The position numbers and the translations under genes are program-made. Under the pieces are notes generated by a model. It saw only the letters and a list, made by a program, of their open reading frames with translations, had not been told where the DNA came from and ran no database searches. Shown in pieces: positions 43,186-52,558 of a DNA stretch of 64,000 nt. The DNA comes from a virus. Numbering within the stretch: the stretch's first letter is position 1; every line of letters starts with the position of its first letter. Where the stretch lies: positions 1 to 64,000 of the IMG/VR virus record IMGVR_UViG_3300012920_000025; one strand, given 5' to 3'.

Positions 43186-45206
43186 TGAAGAAACTAACAC
43201 TTTTACTTTTTCTATTTGCATGTTCAGACAGTAGCGTCACCACTGGAGGTCTAGACGCCGAGAGTATCAGAACTCTAATCTCAGATTCAGCATCGGTCGA
43301 TGTGCAGGTGGTTCAAATACCGGATATTACGGTTGATGTTTGGGTCGACCCTTGTGCCGATTTGCAAAATACCCACCCAAGGTTTTGCGATTGCAATCCA
43401 AATTGTTGCCAACAACAAACTTGGTATTGTCCTCCGCGAGGTGTAGAAGTGCAGGCAAAGTATGCAGTGTTGGATATTTGTGACGAAAACTTGGTGCCTT
43501 GTGATAGAAATCGAGATCCAAATTGCCCCCCGGCACAAATAATTGAAGAGACTGGTTGCCAGCATGCCTTTGATTGTCCTCCGGGTATCAATGAAGACTT
43601 CACTATGTATTATAATTGCGATATCAATGGTATATCCGGAACACAACAGGTGCGCTGCGATAAGGGTCGCTTGTATTACGGAGAGTGTGTAACCTGTTAT
43701 GAAGAAGAAGAGGTTTGTGACAGTGTCGACAATGATTGTGATGGTAATGTAGATGAAAATCAACTAAATGCTTGTGGTGGTTGCGGACAGGTGCCCGAAG
43801 ACATTTGTGATGGTTTGGACAATGATTGCGATGGTAACATCGATGAACAACTTATCAGAGAGTGTACAACTATATGCAACACCGGACTTGAGATGTGTGG
43901 TAACGGAGACTGGATTGGGTGTACAGCAGATCGGCCGACTGATGAAGAGTGTGATGGCGAAGATAACGATTGCGACAATCTTGTGGACGAGGGATTAAAC
44001 TGTCAATGTCCACCAGAAATGGTTGGTGCTTTAGTTCCATGTATGGAGTCTCCTCTTACCTGCGGTATGGGGTTTAAAACTTGCGAGTGTGTGAATGAAG
44101 ATTGCGAAGTTACTGAGATGACTGAATGTTTTGCTCTTTGTCACTGGGTTCCAGAGTTATCTGAAGGGGTGCCATGTGATCAGTTTGCGGGTATTGCAAC
44201 AGATCCGGAAGTATGCAATAACTTCGATGAAGATTGTGATTCTTTAATAGATGAGCAACTTACACGACAATGTTATACTGGACCAGAAGGCACCTTGAAT
44301 GTTGGTGTCTGTAACGAGGGTCAGCAAACCTGCAACATGGGGCAGTGGTACGGACAAGATCAGTCCAGAAGGCAGATTGTAGATTTCTGTGGCGGTGAGG
44401 TGCTTCCTAGTGATGAGATTTGTGATGGTGCCGACAACGACTGCGACGGCATAATAGATTATGGTGAAGAGATACCTGAAACAGATATATTATTTATCGT
44501 AGACTGGTCCGGATCTATGGAAAACTATATTAATGCGGTGAGAATGGCAATGAACAGGTTCGCTCAAGATTTTTCCGCAGAAGATAAGTTGAAGTGGGGT
44601 TTAATTGTGGGACCCAAACTTAGGGTGACCCCTACGGATAACGAAGAGATGCTGATCCTACAATCAGATATATCAAACTTTGAGGATTTTTTGACAGCGT
44701 TTTCGAATGTAGGTCAGTTTGACAATCAGACAGGAAATGAGATGCTTAAAGATGCAATATTATTATCGCTCGCTAACATATCCGGAAATGTTGCATATGA
44801 CTTCGCCCGAGCACGCTGGGCAAACAGAGTAAACTCACACCCAGAACTTAAATTTTTCAAAATCAATTGGCGTACTAACGCCGACAGAATCATTGTAGTG
44901 TTCTCTGATGAGCATGCGCAGTCGTTTTTGGTTCCTCGTGTCAATACGGATGTTGTATGGGATGCATTAGATGCGACACCAAACTTAAAGTTTTATGTTT
45001 TTGCGCAGAGGAACGCTAGAGTCTGGGACAACTATGCTCAACATGGCAATGGTTCAGTCTTTGAATTGTCGCGCAATCAGCAGCAGATGTATGATGATTT
45101 GATGTCGATTCTAGATGAGATATGCTTGTCTGCTGATTCGAGAGATGATTTTGAACCAGTGTCATACAGGCATCGATATGATTATGTTCAGAAAATATGC
45201 TACTAG
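43185..45206 (+). CDS. Predicted lipoprotein with five MopE repeats and a VWA domain
   Basis: 673 residues. The start ATG 43185 gives a short signal peptide with a lipobox-like LFAC (MKKLTLLLFLFAC). A Cys-rich region follows. Five repeats of the CD--DNDCDG-x-DE type (MopE metal-binding family) lie near residues 178, 208, 256, 344 and 413. A VWA domain starts near residue 434 with MIDAS-like DWSGS. The repeats bind Ca/Cu in related proteins. This architecture is typical of secreted proteins of Myxococcota/Bradymonadota-type bacteria. It may be an acquired host gene acting at the cell surface, for example in exclusion or adhesion. Its 3' end overlaps the next gene by 10 nt. Confidence 0.85.
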   Translation: MKKLTLLLFLFACSDSSVTTGGLDAESIRTLISDSASVDVQVVQIPDITVDVWVDPCADLQNTHPRFCDCNPNCCQQQTWYCPPRGVEVQAKYAVLDICDENLVPCDRNRDPNCPPAQIIEETGCQHAFDCPPGINEDFTMYYNCDINGISGTQQVRCDKGRLYYGECVTCYEEEEVCDSVDNDCDGNVDENQLNACGGCGQVPEDICDGLDNDCDGNIDEQLIRECTTICNTGLEMCGNGDWIGCTADRPTDEECDGEDNDCDNLVDEGLNCQCPPEMVGALVPCMESPLTCGMGFKTCECVNEDCEVTEMTECFALCHWVPELSEGVPCDQFAGIATDPEVCNNFDEDCDSLIDEQLTRQCYTGPEGTLNVGVCNEGQQTCNMGQWYGQDQSRRQIVDFCGGEVLPSDEICDGADNDCDGIIDYGEEIPETDILFIVDWSGSMENYINAVRMAMNRFAQDFSAEDKLKWGLIVGPKLRVTPTDNEEMLILQSDISNFEDFLTAFSNVGQFDNQTGNEMLKDAILLSLANISGNVAYDFARARWANRVNSHPELKFFKINWRTNADRIIVVFSDEHAQSFLVPRVNTDVVWDALDATPNLKFYVFAQRNARVWDNYAQHGNGSVFELSRNQQQMYDDLMSILDEICLSADSRDDFEPVSYRHRYDYVQKICY

Positions 45207-45958
45207 ATAGTGTGGTGGTGGGTCGTGGTTTTCACTCACTGCTGAAATCATATACAGAAAAGATTCCTATGGTTTTGGTTAATCACGATTCCCCAACTAT
45301 CGATTTAAAACTCTCCGATACATTTCACATAGAAAACCTATCAACAGTAAGAGAACTGGAAGCGTGGCAAATGTTAAAGTTCCTTTGTTCAATGGAGGGT
45401 TTGATTGTAAATCCTAACCCACTCTCTTATCTTAGGATGGAAGAGGATACTTTGCGCTTTAATGGAGGGCATATTCAATTCAAAAAGTGCCACCTCTTTT
45501 CATGTCCAGACTTAAAAACCGACCTTCCGATAGTCAGAATAGATAACGATGATTTATACAGGGTTCTGGATTTTATGAGGTTAAAAATATGTAATGCGTC
45601 TAATATAGATACAATATTTCCAAAAGACACATTTATAGACAAGATAGAGTGTTTTGGAAAGAAAGAAGTCGTGGCAGTTTCTACACTTTCAAAAGAACAG
45701 TTGACAACTTTTGACTATTCTGATACTATTGTTAGATTCATAACTCAAAAAGTTCTTTTATCTAGCAATGGTCTACACAGACCGCTGATATCAAAAGACT
45801 CGGAGAGGAGAAGAAACCCTATACTGACAGTGCTCGAAAGATCGGTCGTACCTATTTCAGAGACAGTATACAGGAGTTCTAGAAAGGTAAAATATTATGA
45901 CAGAAAAAAGCGAGATGACATCTTCAAAGCATATTGCAGGGATAATACCTGTATCTAA
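45197..45958 (+). CDS. Unknown protein, coupled to nucleotidyltransferase-like gene
   Basis: 253 residues. It opens with a beta strand and turn (MLLDSVVVGRGFHSLLKSY) and has no family I recognise. Distinct segments are LEAWQMLKFLCSMEGLIVNPNP and SDTIVRFITQKVLLSSNGLHRPL. It overlaps the lipoprotein gene by 10 nt at its start and the next gene by 62 nt at its end. Translation coupling suggests a shared role with the following protein. Confidence 0.55.
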   Translation: MLLDSVVVGRGFHSLLKSYTEKIPMVLVNHDSPTIDLKLSDTFHIENLSTVRELEAWQMLKFLCSMEGLIVNPNPLSYLRMEEDTLRFNGGHIQFKKCHLFSCPDLKTDLPIVRIDNDDLYRVLDFMRLKICNASNIDTIFPKDTFIDKIECFGKKEVVAVSTLSKEQLTTFDYSDTIVRFITQKVLLSSNGLHRPLISKDSERRRNPILTVLERSVVPISETVYRSSRKVKYYDRKKRDDIFKAYCRDNTCI

Positions 45959-46718
45959 AGTGCAAACTGATATTGATCTTGTCTTACATCCCAGTATGTT
46001 ACCTATTGCAAACAACTACTATGCTGTGCAGAGAAGTATCGTGGAGTGCTCCTACATGGGGTGCAAAACTATATGGATTGTTTGTGACGACTCAATCGCA
46101 CCTTTACTCAAAGAGGCATGCGGCGATTTTGTTCTGAGTTTAACACAGCACGAGCGAGCAAAGTTTGCTAATTTTTCTAATGAGATGAAGAGGTATGTAC
46201 CAATATTTTATGTTCCAATATCATATAAACATATGAACAAGAAAGGGTTGGGCGTATCTGTCATGGAGGGTGTCTATGCGAGTTACACAGTTAGTGACAA
46301 GTTAAGTAAGTGGATTTCACCATACAGGTATTATGTCTCTATGCCATATGGAGTATACAACCCAAGAAATGTAGAACTTAGATCGCTTGTTAAAAGCAAT
46401 GACTCGGTGTTCTTAACACACAATGGAGAAAGTGCTAGAACCGGCGCACATCTTGGGTTTAGTTTTAACATTCGTCAGTTTAAGCACTGCTCCTATCTAT
46501 TTAAAAGAATGAACGTAAAGAGTCATTATAGTGTTGACAAAGTTTTCGGTGATGATATAATGATAAACAACAGTGAGACATATGAAATAGATTACTACCA
46601 CGATATTTCTACTTGGCAAGGATATCAGGACATGATGTCGGATCCAATAGCAGTCAATAGTGACTGGAGATATTGTTTTAGTAATGCTTTTAAGAAAGAT
46701 GAAAGGAAGATAGTTTGA
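45897..46718 (+). CDS. Nucleotidyltransferase-like (GT-A fold type) protein
   Basis: 273 residues. The start HIAGIIPVSKVQTDIDLVLHPSMLPIANNYYAVQRSI followed by GCKTIWIVCDDSIAPLLKE resembles the N-terminus of sugar-nucleotide or NTP transferase-like proteins of cyanophages, in which a Pro-rich loop and IWIVC strand bind the nucleotide. Later parts (YRYYVSMPYGVYNPRN, a Tyr-rich end) are not recognised. Start ATG 45897 has AAAGGT upstream but gives a 62-nt overlap; ATG 45915 is an alternative. Confidence 0.45.
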   Translation: MTEKSEMTSSKHIAGIIPVSKVQTDIDLVLHPSMLPIANNYYAVQRSIVECSYMGCKTIWIVCDDSIAPLLKEACGDFVLSLTQHERAKFANFSNEMKRYVPIFYVPISYKHMNKKGLGVSVMEGVYASYTVSDKLSKWISPYRYYVSMPYGVYNPRNVELRSLVKSNDSVFLTHNGESARTGAHLGFSFNIRQFKHCSYLFKRMNVKSHYSVDKVFGDDIMINNSETYEIDYYHDISTWQGYQDMMSDPIAVNSDWRYCFSNAFKKDERKIV

Positions 46719-49700
46719 GAGAACAACCGACAATACCATTCGTGGGACTACACGCCCACTCGGTAGCAGGATCAATATTCGATGCATTGGGTTATCCCCA
46801 GCAGCATATGGATTTCGCTTTTGATAACGGCATGGATGCTTTGGCTTTGACGGACCATGGAAATGCCAATGGACTTGCATATCAAGTACTGCATGCCAAA
46901 AAGATGAAGTCAGAAGGAAAGGAGTTCAAACCAATCTTTGGTTGTGAGGCATACTTTGTGCCAAGTATCGCCAATTGGAAGATTGACTACGAAAAAGCAA
47001 GAGAGGAAGCAAAGAACAAAAAAGCACTTGAGTCTATGCAGTCAGGGGCAACAGTTGAGGCAGAGGGGGTCTCTAAAAAGAAAATGAAGTCCATCCTCAA
47101 CAGAAGAAGTCACATGATTCTTCTTGCAATGAACCAAACAGGACTGCAAAATATCTACAAGATGATTTCTAAGTCTTATACTGGAGATCATTTTTATCGC
47201 TATCCACGCATCGACTATGCACTTTTGAAAAAGCACGGTGAAGGCGTCATCGCTGCCTCTGCTTGTCTTGGCGGAGTTTATGCTGGCGACTTCTGGCAAA
47301 ACAGAGATTTTGGAGAGGATGCAGTACTGGATGCCATGAGGACAACAACTCAGAAGATGCAATCAATCTTTGGAGACCGCTGGTATGGAGAACTTCAGTG
47401 GAACAACGTACCAGAACAACACAAGTTAAACCAATTTATTATACAAATGCATTATGAGTTTGGCATTGAACTTATCTCAACAGCGGATTCGCACTACTAC
47501 TCTCCCGATGCCTGGAAAGATAGAGAACTATATAAGCGACTTGGGTTCCTTGGTCGTAAAGTGGAGTGGTTATCTGACGAGTTACCCATAGATGTTGATG
47601 ATATTGGTTATGAACTTTACCCAAAGAATGGCGACCAGATGTGGGAGAGTTACAAGAAGTATTCCAAAGAGTGCAATGTGGAGTATGATGACGATGTTGT
47701 TCTTAACTCTATTAAGCGCACGTATGATATCGCGCACAATAGGATTGAATCTTTCTTGCCAGACAATGAAGTGCGACTACCAGACTTCGTGGTACCCGAT
47801 GGATCAACTGCCGGAGAAACTTTGATTGCCCTGTCTGTCGCGGGTGCAAGAAATCTTGGTTTTGCAGATAATCCTGAATATGTTGATAGACTAAAGTACG
47901 AAGTAAAGATTATTGAAGACAGAGGTTTCAGTAAGTACTTCTTAACAATGAAAAAGATTGCAGACGAGGCGACGAAGATGCAACTTGCAGGCGCAGGACG
48001 CGGTTCTGCTGCGGGTTCTCTAGTTGCCTATGCCTTGGGTATCACCCAAATAGATCCCATCCGTTACGGACTTCAATTTGAGCGTTTTTTGACAAAAGGT
48101 GGTTCTGGTTATCCTGATATTGATTACGATGTTTCTGACCCGATGGTTTTGAAAGAGCACTTAATAAATGAGTGGGGTGATAATGTGGTGGTCCCTATCA
48201 CAAACTGGAATACATTACAGTTAAGGTCTTTGGTCAAAGATATATCAAAGTTTTATGGTATTGAGTTCTCTGAGGTCAATGCTGTAACGAACAAAATGGT
48301 GTACGAGGCAACTCCACTTGCGAAGAAGGAACACGGCATCACAGCGGGTGTCTACAACCCTACTTTCGAAGAGTTGATGAAGTATTCGGACTCGTTGCAA
48401 AAGTTCTTGCAGAAATATCCAGAAGTTAAGACTCACGTTGACGCACTTTACGGACAGACTCGTTCAGCATCCCGCCACGCTGGTGGAGTGGTGGTGGGCG
48501 AGAATCTAAACCAGTGGATGCCCTTGATTAACTCGGGTGGAGTTAGGCAAACCCCATGGTCGGAGGGTCAGAACGTTCGCCACCTTGAACCAATGGGTTT
48601 TATTAAGTTTGATATTTTAGGATTGGCATCACTGCGCATGATAGAAGATGCCATCAGGCATGTACTAGTTAGGTATGAGGGTGTCGAAGATCCTACGTTT
48701 GATGATATTAAGAATTTTTATGAAGAGAGGTTGCACCCCGAAAAGATTGATCTTGATGATAGGGAGGTGTGGGAAAGTGTATTCCATGAAGGGAAGTGGG
48801 CAGGGATATTCCAGTTCACAGAGGGCGGCGCACAGTCATTCTGCAAGAATGCTAAACCAAATAATATTACAGACCTTGCTGCAATTACTTCTATATATCG
48901 CCCTGGTCCATTGTCTGCAGGCGTTGACAAGATGTATGTTGGGGCAAAAGAAAACCCAGAAGAGGTAGACTACCTCAACAGTCACGTGCGGGAAGTAACA
49001 GAGGAGACATATGGGTTCCTGATCTTTCAAGAACAGATTGCTATGCTTGCTCACAAACTCGGCAAAGATCTATCTCTTGATGAGGGTAATAAGTTGCGCA
49101 AACTCCTAACAAAGAAGGGCACTGGTTCTGCCTCGGCAGAGAAGGACAAGATTTACGATAAGTTCAGGCGTGGTTGCCTTGAGAAAGGAATGAAAGAGTA
49201 TGAAGCTAAGGAGTTATGGGGTAAGTTCGAGTACTTTTCTGGTTACGGTTTTAATAAATCTCATGCCGTTTCCTACTGTGTATTGTCTTTTCAATGCGCT
49301 TATCTTCTACATTATTATCCTGAATGCTGGTTAGCAGCGTTCTTAGATAAAGAACCGGACAAGAGGAAAGAGAGGGCGATCAACATTGCAAAGTCGTATG
49401 GATATAAGATCGAACCTTTAAATGTTAATACTTCTGGTGTGCGCTGGGAGATCAGCGAGGATGGCAAGACTTTAATCCAACCACTGTCTTCTATCAAGGG
49501 ACTGGGCGCAACCGCTATTCATCAGATAATGAGCAATAGACCTTTTAACAATATAGAGGAGTTTCTTTTCAGTGAGGACATTGTTTATTCTAAACTAAAC
49601 AAGAAGGCAATAAACGCACTTTGTTTAAGTCAGGCGCTTAACTGTCTGATGGATGATCGGTTTACAGGACTAAAGCACTTCTGGACCTCAATCGCTATCA

Positions 49701-50140
49701 AGAGACCAAGAAAGGAAAAGAATCTAATTGAAAACATAGAGTTGTATGCACCAGAGGGCGACCTTACAGAGGAAGAAAAACTTCAGCACCTCGTAAACTT
49801 AACAGGTATTTTCCCCGTGAGTATGGTTGTTAATGAGAGGTTGCAGCAGTTGTTTGATGAGCGTATGGTGCCACCTATATCTGAGTACGATGCTGAACTT
49901 GGTTACTGTTGGTTCATTCCAAGACAAGTCATCGAAAAGAAAACAAGAAACGGAAAGGATTTTTATCTTGTCAAAGTTATTGACTCGAACTCAGAAGAGA
50001 ACACTATCAAATGCTGGGGCGTCGACCCCAAGAAAGATAAAGTATATGTCAACAGACCTTATATGGCAAGACTCAACTGGGACCCACAGTGGGGATTTAG
50101 CACTAGGTCAGTTAGGAAGATGTTCAAGATGTTAGCATAG
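46715..50140 (+). CDS. dnaE: DNA polymerase III alpha subunit, DnaE-type replicase
   Basis: 1141 residues, TTG start (46715) overlapping the previous TGA. No ATG occurs before the PHP motif. The PHP domain has H13 and H15 (LHAHS) and TDHGN (D47, H48). The palm has GRGSAAGS, then PDIDYD with D468 and D470, and IKFDILGL with D633, the three catalytic carboxylates of the C family. A helix-hairpin-helix region (PLSSIKGLGATAI) follows. Length is close to E. coli DnaE (1160). It is the only full-length polymerase in the window and the likely replicase. Confidence 0.93.
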   Translation: MREQPTIPFVGLHAHSVAGSIFDALGYPQQHMDFAFDNGMDALALTDHGNANGLAYQVLHAKKMKSEGKEFKPIFGCEAYFVPSIANWKIDYEKAREEAKNKKALESMQSGATVEAEGVSKKKMKSILNRRSHMILLAMNQTGLQNIYKMISKSYTGDHFYRYPRIDYALLKKHGEGVIAASACLGGVYAGDFWQNRDFGEDAVLDAMRTTTQKMQSIFGDRWYGELQWNNVPEQHKLNQFIIQMHYEFGIELISTADSHYYSPDAWKDRELYKRLGFLGRKVEWLSDELPIDVDDIGYELYPKNGDQMWESYKKYSKECNVEYDDDVVLNSIKRTYDIAHNRIESFLPDNEVRLPDFVVPDGSTAGETLIALSVAGARNLGFADNPEYVDRLKYEVKIIEDRGFSKYFLTMKKIADEATKMQLAGAGRGSAAGSLVAYALGITQIDPIRYGLQFERFLTKGGSGYPDIDYDVSDPMVLKEHLINEWGDNVVVPITNWNTLQLRSLVKDISKFYGIEFSEVNAVTNKMVYEATPLAKKEHGITAGVYNPTFEELMKYSDSLQKFLQKYPEVKTHVDALYGQTRSASRHAGGVVVGENLNQWMPLINSGGVRQTPWSEGQNVRHLEPMGFIKFDILGLASLRMIEDAIRHVLVRYEGVEDPTFDDIKNFYEERLHPEKIDLDDREVWESVFHEGKWAGIFQFTEGGAQSFCKNAKPNNITDLAAITSIYRPGPLSAGVDKMYVGAKENPEEVDYLNSHVREVTEETYGFLIFQEQIAMLAHKLGKDLSLDEGNKLRKLLTKKGTGSASAEKDKIYDKFRRGCLEKGMKEYEAKELWGKFEYFSGYGFNKSHAVSYCVLSFQCAYLLHYYPECWLAAFLDKEPDKRKERAINIAKSYGYKIEPLNVNTSGVRWEISEDGKTLIQPLSSIKGLGATAIHQIMSNRPFNNIEEFLFSEDIVYSKLNKKAINALCLSQALNCLMDDRFTGLKHFWTSIAIKRPRKEKNLIENIELYAPEGDLTEEEKLQHLVNLTGIFPVSMVVNERLQQLFDERMVPPISEYDAELGYCWFIPRQVIEKKTRNGKDFYLVKVIDSNSEENTIKCWGVDPKKDKVYVNRPYMARLNWDPQWGFSTRSVRKMFKMLA

Positions 50141-50148
50141 GAGGAATA

Positions 50149-50532
50149 ATGGTAGAAAAAAATAGAACTATATTTTGTGACATAGACGGTACGATATTTA
50201 AGTATCGCAAGTTTGAGACACTAAAAACGACAAAACCTGAGTTTACCCCAGGTGCGCTAGGTAAGTTAAAAAAGTGGAAAAGAGAGAAGTGTATGATTGT
50301 CTTTACTACTGCACGACCAGAAGAATTGAGAGACCACACTGTAAAGGAACTCTTGACTATGGGCGTGCCTTGGGATAAACTGGTCATGGGTATTGAGCGA
50401 GGACCAAGGTACTTGATTAATGACATGGACCCAGAGAAACCAGGTATAAGAGCAATAGCATATAGCATCGAGAGAGATAAGGGATTAAAACGAGTTGTTG
50501 TAGGAGCAACGGAGGAGATTACAAAGAGATGA
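50149..50532 (+). CDS. HAD-superfamily phosphatase
   Basis: 127 residues. HAD motifs: DIDGTI (motif I, nucleophile D10-x-D12), TTARPE (motif II Thr) and INDMDP near the end (motif III/IV acids). Phage proteins of this type are often polynucleotide kinase-phosphatase relatives or nucleotidases. AGGAGG precedes ATG 50149 and the 3' end overlaps the dUTPase gene by 4 nt, consistent with nucleotide metabolism. Substrate not determinable. Confidence 0.7.
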   Translation: MVEKNRTIFCDIDGTIFKYRKFETLKTTKPEFTPGALGKLKKWKREKCMIVFTTARPEELRDHTVKELLTMGVPWDKLVMGIERGPRYLINDMDPEKPGIRAIAYSIERDKGLKRVVVGATEEITKR

Positions 50533-50978
50533 CAGTAAATATTTATAGAGTAAGACCGGACGTGAAGTTGCCGGTCAGAGCGCACAATACAGATGCTGGG
50601 TTAGACTTGTTCTTCTGCCCAGTGGAGGGTGCAGCGGTTAGGATTAATCCAGGACAAAGCGTCTTGCTGGATACTGGTATTAAGATGGAAGTGCCATCAA
50701 ACTGCATGCTTCAGATTATGAATAAGTCAGGGATCGCAAGCAAGAACCATTTGATTACCGGTGCTTGTGTTGTGGATGAGGGATACACGGGTGAAATATT
50801 CGTGAATCTCCATAACATAGGTAAAGACGTTGAATTTATCGAACCTGGTCAAAAAATCGCCCAGGCAATTTTTGTGAGAATTGAAAAACCTGCTTTGCTT
50901 GAGATTTGGGAAGATAACATCTATGGCAGCGAGACCTCTCGTGGCGGCGGTGGACTTGGATCTACAGGTTTGGAATGA
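50529..50978 (+). CDS. dut: dUTPase
   Basis: 149 residues. All five trimeric dUTPase motifs are present: I DAGLDL, II NKSGIA, III GACVVDEGYTGEI, IV PGQKIAQ and V RGGGGLGSTG. It hydrolyses dUTP to dUMP, feeding ThyX and keeping uracil out of DNA. It overlaps the HAD gene by 4 nt and the next gene by 4 nt. Confidence 0.95.
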   Translation: MTVNIYRVRPDVKLPVRAHNTDAGLDLFFCPVEGAAVRINPGQSVLLDTGIKMEVPSNCMLQIMNKSGIASKNHLITGACVVDEGYTGEIFVNLHNIGKDVEFIEPGQKIAQAIFVRIEKPALLEIWEDNIYGSETSRGGGGLGSTGLE

Positions 50979-51247
50979 ACGCCAAGAGAAAACTAAAAAG
51001 GACAAAGCAAAAGCAAGCAAAGAAAGATGTTGAAGTTACGTTAGGTCTTTTTGATAAATTGCCAGACCATTGCTTGACTTGCTTTGCGCCTTATGATAGA
51101 CTAAATAAAGAACAAGTGAAAACATGGAATGTTGTGGTCAGAGAGAAAGAAGGTAAAGTAAACCTTTATTGTCCAGATTGCTGGAATAAGGCAACAAATC
51201 TCATAAAGGAAATACAAAAGGAAACAAATGAAAAGGCAAACACATAG
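50975..51247 (+). CDS. Small zinc-ribbon protein, unknown
   Basis: 90 residues. Two Cys pairs (CLTC near residue 33 and CPDC near residue 66) should bind one zinc; the start is very basic (NAKRKLKRTKQKQAKK). The pattern FDKLPDHCLTC---YDRL and LYCPDCWNKA is seen in small conserved marine phage proteins of unknown role. Its place between dUTPase and GuaB genes, overlapping both, suggests nucleotide metabolism or DNA binding. Confidence 0.55.
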   Translation: MNAKRKLKRTKQKQAKKDVEVTLGLFDKLPDHCLTCFAPYDRLNKEQVKTWNVVVREKEGKVNLYCPDCWNKATNLIKEIQKETNEKANT

Positions 51248-52226
51248 TTTTGATGATGTGTTACTGATACCCCAATACAGTGACATAGAATCTAGATCGG
51301 AGATAGACTTATCGAGACAATTGGGAAGGAGGATACTTAGTATACCCATTATTACCAGTCCGATGGATACGGTCACTGAATCCGCAATGGCTGCTGCCTT
51401 CGGTGAGATGGGAGGATTAGCTATAACACACAGGTATTGTGACATGGTAGAGCAATCTAAGATGACTCCTTTTAGTGCGGCCGCTGCTATTGGCGTCACA
51501 GGTGACTTTATGAAAAGGATTGAATTCCTTATGGCAGATTCTAGGATTGATACGTTTTGCCTGGATGTAGCACACGGACACCACATATTGGTTGAAAGAG
51601 CATTGAAATCTATAAGAGATAAGTGGGGTAATGATGTCAACATTATTGCTGGTAATGTTGCAACACCAAAGGCATACGTAGATCTGTCTGATTGGGGCGC
51701 TGATGCTGTTCGTGTAGGTATAGGTGGTGGATCTATTTGCTCTACGAGGATCCAGACGGGTCATGGCGTCCCGACTTTTGAGTCCGTTTTAACCTGTAGT
51801 TACGAGGACGGTGCTACCATCATCGCCGACGGTGGCATTAAAACAGCGGGAGATATTGTTAAAGCGCTTGCCGCTGGCGCAGATTTTGTCATGCTCGGTT
51901 CGATGCTTGCAGGCACAGATGAAAGTCCGGGTGATGTATTCGTCAGCAATAATGGCAAGTCTTTTAAGGTCTATCGAGGTATGGCATCTAAAGAAGCGCA
52001 AAGAGACTGGAGGGGTGAGGCGCGCTCACTGGAGGGCATTTCGACCACCATATCAGCAAAGGGTTCGGTTGTTGATGTGGTGGCGGACTTACTTCAAAAC
52101 ATAAGATCAGGACTGTCTTACTCTGGTGCTAGAAACATAACCCAGTTGCAGGCAAAGGCAGAGTTTATTGTTCAGTCTGCTGCTTCTCAGGTAGAAAGCA
52201 GTACTCATATTTTGAGGACTAAATGA
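51228..52226 (+). CDS. guaB: IMP dehydrogenase / GMP reductase family enzyme
   Basis: 332 residues. [12 protein letters not shown] opens the TIM barrel; [22 protein letters not shown], the catalytic loop [11 protein letters not shown] (Cys) and [20 protein letters not shown], then [11 protein letters not shown] follow. No CBS domains are present, so it is shorter than cellular GuaB (about 490). The loop favours IMPDH, but GMP reductase cannot be excluded. It would balance the guanine nucleotide pool in infection. It overlaps neighbours on both sides. Confidence 0.82.
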   Translation: MKRQTHSFDDVLLIPQYSDIESRSEIDLSRQLGRRILSIPIITSPMDTVTESAMAAAFGEMGGLAITHRYCDMVEQSKMTPFSAAAAIGVTGDFMKRIEFLMADSRIDTFCLDVAHGHHILVERALKSIRDKWGNDVNIIAGNVATPKAYVDLSDWGADAVRVGIGGGSICSTRIQTGHGVPTFESVLTCSYEDGATIIADGGIKTAGDIVKALAAGADFVMLGSMLAGTDESPGDVFVSNNGKSFKVYRGMASKEAQRDWRGEARSLEGISTTISAKGSVVDVVADLLQNIRSGLSYSGARNITQLQAKAEFIVQSAASQVESSTHILRTK

Positions 52227-52558
52227 GTTACTATAGATATGGAAAAGAAGAGAAAAAGATAACGTTCGCTGATACAGATAAGCGCCATGCAGAATTAAGA
52301 TTAAAACTTCGAAGAGATGGAATAAGTCAGGTTGACTTTTTTAAGTCAATGGTGACTGGATATATTGATAACGATCCAAATATATTGATGTATATTACAA
52401 AAGTAAAACAGGAGAAACAGAAAGTTGGAAAAAAGAAAATTGCTAGACAAAATGAAGACATCAAACAAGGAAATCAGACCCTTCAAGATCTTGGGATCAC
52501 CGAGAGGGATATTGACTTTGTCTTTGATCTGATTGAGAATGGAGATGAAGATATTTAA
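52223..52558 (+). CDS. Small unknown protein, possible ribbon-helix-helix
   Basis: 111 residues. ITFADTDKRHAELRLKLRRDGISQVDFFKSMVTGYIDND could be a ribbon-helix-helix-type DNA-binding unit; this is suggestive only. A basic linker (KQEKQKVGKKKIARQ) and a final acidic helix (ITERDIDFVFDLIENGDEDI) follow. It overlaps the GuaB gene and abuts the sigma-region-4-like gene, so the two may form a small regulatory pair. Confidence 0.45.
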   Translation: MSYYRYGKEEKKITFADTDKRHAELRLKLRRDGISQVDFFKSMVTGYIDNDPNILMYITKVKQEKQKVGKKKIARQNEDIKQGNQTLQDLGITERDIDFVFDLIENGDEDI

